Of a stretch of DNA of 35,763 nucleotides, positions 33,624 to 35,763 are shown piece after piece. The DNA comes from Gemmatimonadota bacterium (GTDB lineage: Bacteria > Gemmatimonadota > Gemmatimonadetes > Gemmatimonadales > Gemmatimonadaceae), in assembly GCA_025362095.1 (NCBI GenBank), contig JANYIJ010000148.1, positions 1 through 35,763 of the forward strand, given 5' to 3'. The translations under genes and the position numbers were made by a program. Numbering within the stretch: the first letter of the stretch is position 1; each line of letters begins with the position of its first letter. The notes under the pieces were generated by a model that had not been told where the DNA came from, ran no database searches, and saw nothing but the letters and a program-made list of their open reading frames with translations.

Positions 33624-34949
33624 ATGAGACGGATCCGAAATCACGTCGCCGTTGTCGCTTTCATTTTCGCGCCTGCTTTTCTCCCGGCACAGCAGGGCGC
33701 GGATGGCTCGCGTCCCGTTTCACTGGAGGAGGCCGTGCGGCTGGCGCAGCTCAATTCGCCCGTGACGGTAGGCGCCAGAAATGCGCTCCGCACCGGGCGG
33801 CTCACGCAGCTGAATGCGCTCGGTCAATATCTGCCAAACCTCAGCGTCAGCTACGGCGCGTCGAATTTCTCCGGCGGAATTTATCAGCAGGGAGAGCTTC
33901 TTCCGTACAAGGGCGATCCCTGGAACTATGGCAAGGGATACAACGCGAGCATCGTGCTGTTCGACGGCGGCCAGCGATACTTCGGCTATCGGCAGGCGGT
34001 GGCGGGTCAGCGCGCGAATGAAGAAAACGAAACCCTTCAGCGCTATGGCGTGGCGACCACGGTGAAGCAGCAGTACTTCGCGGTGCTTCAGGCACGTGAG
34101 CTTGAGGCCGCCGGCGCTAGCGCGCTCGAGCAAGCGCAGGTCGCATTGAACGCATCGGCGGCGAAAGTAAAAATCGGTCAGGTCGTTCGAACGGATTCCC
34201 TAAAGGCGGCGATTCAGGTTGGCGCCGCCCGACTGCAGTTGCTCAACGCGCGCGCCAGTCTGCGCGATGCGAACGCGGCGCTCACGCGTCTTGTGGCATC
34301 GAATGTTCCCGTGACCGCGATCGCCGCCGACACCAGCGACATTCCGAAACTCGACGTGGACGACGCCTCTCTCGCGCGCATGGCCGATGACGGCCCGGGT
34401 ATCAGGCAGGCGGCCGCGAACCTGGAGGCGGTAAAACAGGGGCGTCGCGCGACGATGACCTCGCAGTACATCCCGCAGGTTCGCGCCAACTACAACTACA
34501 ACGCGAGCGGGTTCACGTCACCGACGTTCAACTGGGGCGGTGGGCCCGCGGCGTCTACGCAGACGCAATATTCGTTTTCCATCGGGTACACGATTTTCAA
34601 TGGCTTCACCCGGGAACTGAACGCGATGCAGGCGACGGTCCTCGCCGACAACGCCGAGGCGGTGCTTCGCGACGCGCGATTCAATGCGAAGTCGCAGCTC
34701 GCGCAACTGATCGATCAGTTTCGCACTGCGGCGCAGACGGTCGAATTGCAGAGGCTCCAGATCGCTGCGGCCCAGGAGGATCTGTCGGCCCAGCAATCCC
34801 GCTACGCGCTCGGCGCATCGTCGTATCTCGATCTGCTCACCTCGCAGACGGCGCTCGACTCCCAGCGGATTCTGCTGATCAACGCGCGCTTCACCGCGCG
34901 CACGGCTCGGGCCGCGATCGAGGCTTTCATCGGGCGTGACTTGAAATAG
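33624..34949 (+). CDS. TolC-family outer-membrane efflux channel
   Basis: The start is ATG 33624 with a clear Shine-Dalgarno (AGGAGA, 7 nt); the track start at 33390 is 78 codons too early. MRRIRNHVAVVAFIFAPAFLPAQQ is a signal peptide and the protein has 441 residues. Two OEP repeats are visible: SLEEAVRLAQLNSPVTVGARNALRTGRL with LGQYLPNLSVSYGAS, and ADDGPGIRQAAANLEAVKQGRRATMTSQYIPQVRANYNYNAS. The helical-barrel residues end with GASSYLDLLTSQTALDSQRILLINARFTARTARAAIEAFIGRDL. It has no N-terminal lipobox. The nearby RND/adaptor operon lacks its own channel, so this is its likely partner, though in a separate, divergent transcript. Confidence 0.93.
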   Translation: MRRIRNHVAVVAFIFAPAFLPAQQGADGSRPVSLEEAVRLAQLNSPVTVGARNALRTGRLTQLNALGQYLPNLSVSYGASNFSGGIYQQGELLPYKGDPWNYGKGYNASIVLFDGGQRYFGYRQAVAGQRANEENETLQRYGVATTVKQQYFAVLQARELEAAGASALEQAQVALNASAAKVKIGQVVRTDSLKAAIQVGAARLQLLNARASLRDANAALTRLVASNVPVTAIAADTSDIPKLDVDDASLARMADDGPGIRQAAANLEAVKQGRRATMTSQYIPQVRANYNYNASGFTSPTFNWGGGPAASTQTQYSFSIGYTIFNGFTRELNAMQATVLADNAEAVLRDARFNAKSQLAQLIDQFRTAAQTVELQRLQIAAAQEDLSAQQSRYALGASSYLDLLTSQTALDSQRILLINARFTARTARAAIEAFIGRDLK

Positions 34950-35008
34950 CGGGGAAGGTGGCGCAAGTTGCTCCACGGAGTTCGGTCTTCCCCCACGAGG
35001 TTGTGACC

Positions 35009-35683
35009 ATGCGCTCGCACATTCGATTCACCGCCTTTCCGCTGCTGTTGATCGCGGCTGCATCGTGCTCGCAGCAGAAGCCGGCGGCCGCGCCTGCACC
35101 GGCGTCCGGCACTGGAGCTGCAGCAGCTCCCGCATCCGCTGCTCCCGCTGGACGCGGCGCGACGGCACCCGCGGGCGCGCCGGCTGGAGCGCCCGCTGGA
35201 GCTCCCGGAGCACCGGGCGCAGGCGGTCCTCCGGGCGGAGGGCGCGGCGGTCCGCCGCCGATGACGCCCGAACAGCGCGCCGCGCGCCGCGATTCGATCG
35301 CCACGCTTCGCGCAGCCTCGAATGCACAACTAATGAAGCAGATTGCCGGTCGCGAAAACGAACCGGCCGGCACGGTCTTCAAGAACGTACAGGTTGCGAT
35401 GAACAAGGCGATGCCCGCCGGACGGTTCCTTGTCATGATGGATTCGACGTACGGCCGCGGACTTGGCCGCAACTGCGTCGATTGCCACGTCGCGAACCAG
35501 TGGGCGAGCGACAGTCTCGCGCGCAAGAAAACCGCGCGTATCATGGCCGAGCTGGTGGAAGCGGTGAACACGACGCAACTCACGAAACTCGCGCCGCGGC
35601 CGGGTGCTCCGCCGCGCGCCATCAATTGCATTTCGTGCCATCGAGGCAACCCTGGTGGTCCTGGGCAGGCATTGATGCCGTAG
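35009..35683 (+). CDS. Di-haem cytochrome c lipoprotein, reaction-centre cytochrome subunit-like (CytoC_RC)
   Basis: The start is ATG 35009 (MRSHIRFTAFPLLLIAAASCSQQ), a lipoprotein signal with lipobox AASC; GAGG lies 8 nt upstream. The track start at 34958 is 17 codons early. Residues about 24-90 are an Ala/Pro/Gly-rich linker. Two haem motifs follow: NCVDCH (Cys156) and NCISCH (Cys207). Each is preceded by a Met-bearing helix (MPAGRFLVMMDSTYGRGLGRNCVDCH; TARIMAELVEAVN...INCISCHRG). This spacing matches half of the tetrahaem cytochrome subunit of photosynthetic reaction centres (PF02276), which also occurs in non-phototrophs. No photosystem genes are seen. An electron-transfer role at the inner or outer membrane is likely; partner unknown. 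It begins 59 nt after the TolC gene. Confidence 0.87.
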   Translation: MRSHIRFTAFPLLLIAAASCSQQKPAAAPAPASGTGAAAAPASAAPAGRGATAPAGAPAGAPAGAPGAPGAGGPPGGGRGGPPPMTPEQRAARRDSIATLRAASNAQLMKQIAGRENEPAGTVFKNVQVAMNKAMPAGRFLVMMDSTYGRGLGRNCVDCHVANQWASDSLARKKTARIMAELVEAVNTTQLTKLAPRPGAPPRAINCISCHRGNPGGPGQALMP

Positions 35684-35703
35684 CAACCGTAACGAAGTGA
35701 ACT

Positions 35704-35731
35704 GTTAACCACTAACTGTTGGTCGGTTAAC
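35704..35731. repeat. Small inverted repeat at the right edge
   Basis: GTTAACC (35704-35710) and GGTTAAC (35725-35731) flank 14 nt, beginning 21 nt after the cytochrome gene stop. It could be an operator for a gene beyond the window or a weak terminator; no U tract is seen. Confidence 0.3.
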
Positions 35732-35763
35732 CAAGGTGTAAGAATCAGCCCGGGCTACGAACC

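Noticed and set aside
35009-35683. Photosynthesis gene cluster suggested by the reaction-centre-type cytochrome
   Set aside because: No puf, bch or crt genes are visible; the domain is also common in non-phototrophs.
1-35763. CRISPR arrays, transposases, integrases, prophage genes
   Set aside because: No regularly spaced direct repeats of CRISPR size, no recognisable mobile-element proteins, and no duplicated tRNA-Cys 3' end that would mark an attachment site were seen.

Overview
The window is GC-rich bacterial chromosome from a Gram-negative, diderm, soil-type organism. Gemmatimonadota is my best guess, with Acidobacteriota second. This is inferred from content: a CarboxypepD_reg-TonB receptor, an ADOP-type orphan permease, secreted Asp-box (BNR/VPS10) proteins, a PAL/NHL propeller, a reaction-centre-type cytochrome c lipoprotein, and abundant Gly/Arg/Pro/Ala-rich tracts in envelope proteins. 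No rRNA or other phylogenetic marker is present. I see no insertion sequence, prophage or CRISPR array, and coding density is high.

Layout. (1) 1-1668, minus: glutamine synthetase III, running off the left edge, with a plausible promoter and a strong 19-bp inverted repeat upstream. (2) 1944-7251, minus: a DASS-family anion transporter followed by a very large TonB-dependent receptor that carries an extra C-terminal LTxxQ (Spy/CpxP-like) domain. (3) 7364-7435, plus: tRNA-Cys, then a 352-nt stretch with tandem heptamers and a strong terminator-like hairpin, then a secreted CarboxypepD_reg/plug-like protein without a barrel. (4) 8685-13639, minus: a tight cluster of Asp-box lipoprotein, amidase, TauE/SafE exporter and MBL-rhodanese fusion. 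The last two form a recognisable persulfide-oxidation/sulfite-export pair. (5) 13714-17190, plus: SCO1 copper chaperone, GHL10 (DigH-like) glycosidase and DctA-type symporter, tightly packed. (6) 17192-24378, minus: ADOP permease, rhomboid protease, exported single-cysteine MsrA and a large VPS10/BNR protein, spaced 16-29 nt apart. (7) 24566-32155, minus: adaptor plus two RND permeases, an MdtABC-like tripartite pump lacking its own outer-membrane factor. (8) 32283-33371, minus: PAL-like NHL propeller. It is divergent from (9) 33624-35683, plus: a TolC-family channel, which probably serves the pump, and a di-haem cytochrome lipoprotein.

Most products act in the envelope (outer-membrane uptake, efflux, periplasmic repair, copper delivery, secreted propellers). 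The cytoplasmic exceptions are GlnN, the MBL-rhodanese and probably the amidase. Most ORF-track entries longer than 150 aa that are not listed are antisense or frame-shifted shadows typical of high-GC DNA. The most unusual items are the TonB receptor with an appended LTxxQ domain, the exported 1-Cys MsrA in an operon with a rhomboid and a VPS10 protein, the barrel-less plug protein, and the possible small structured RNA next to tRNA-Cys.
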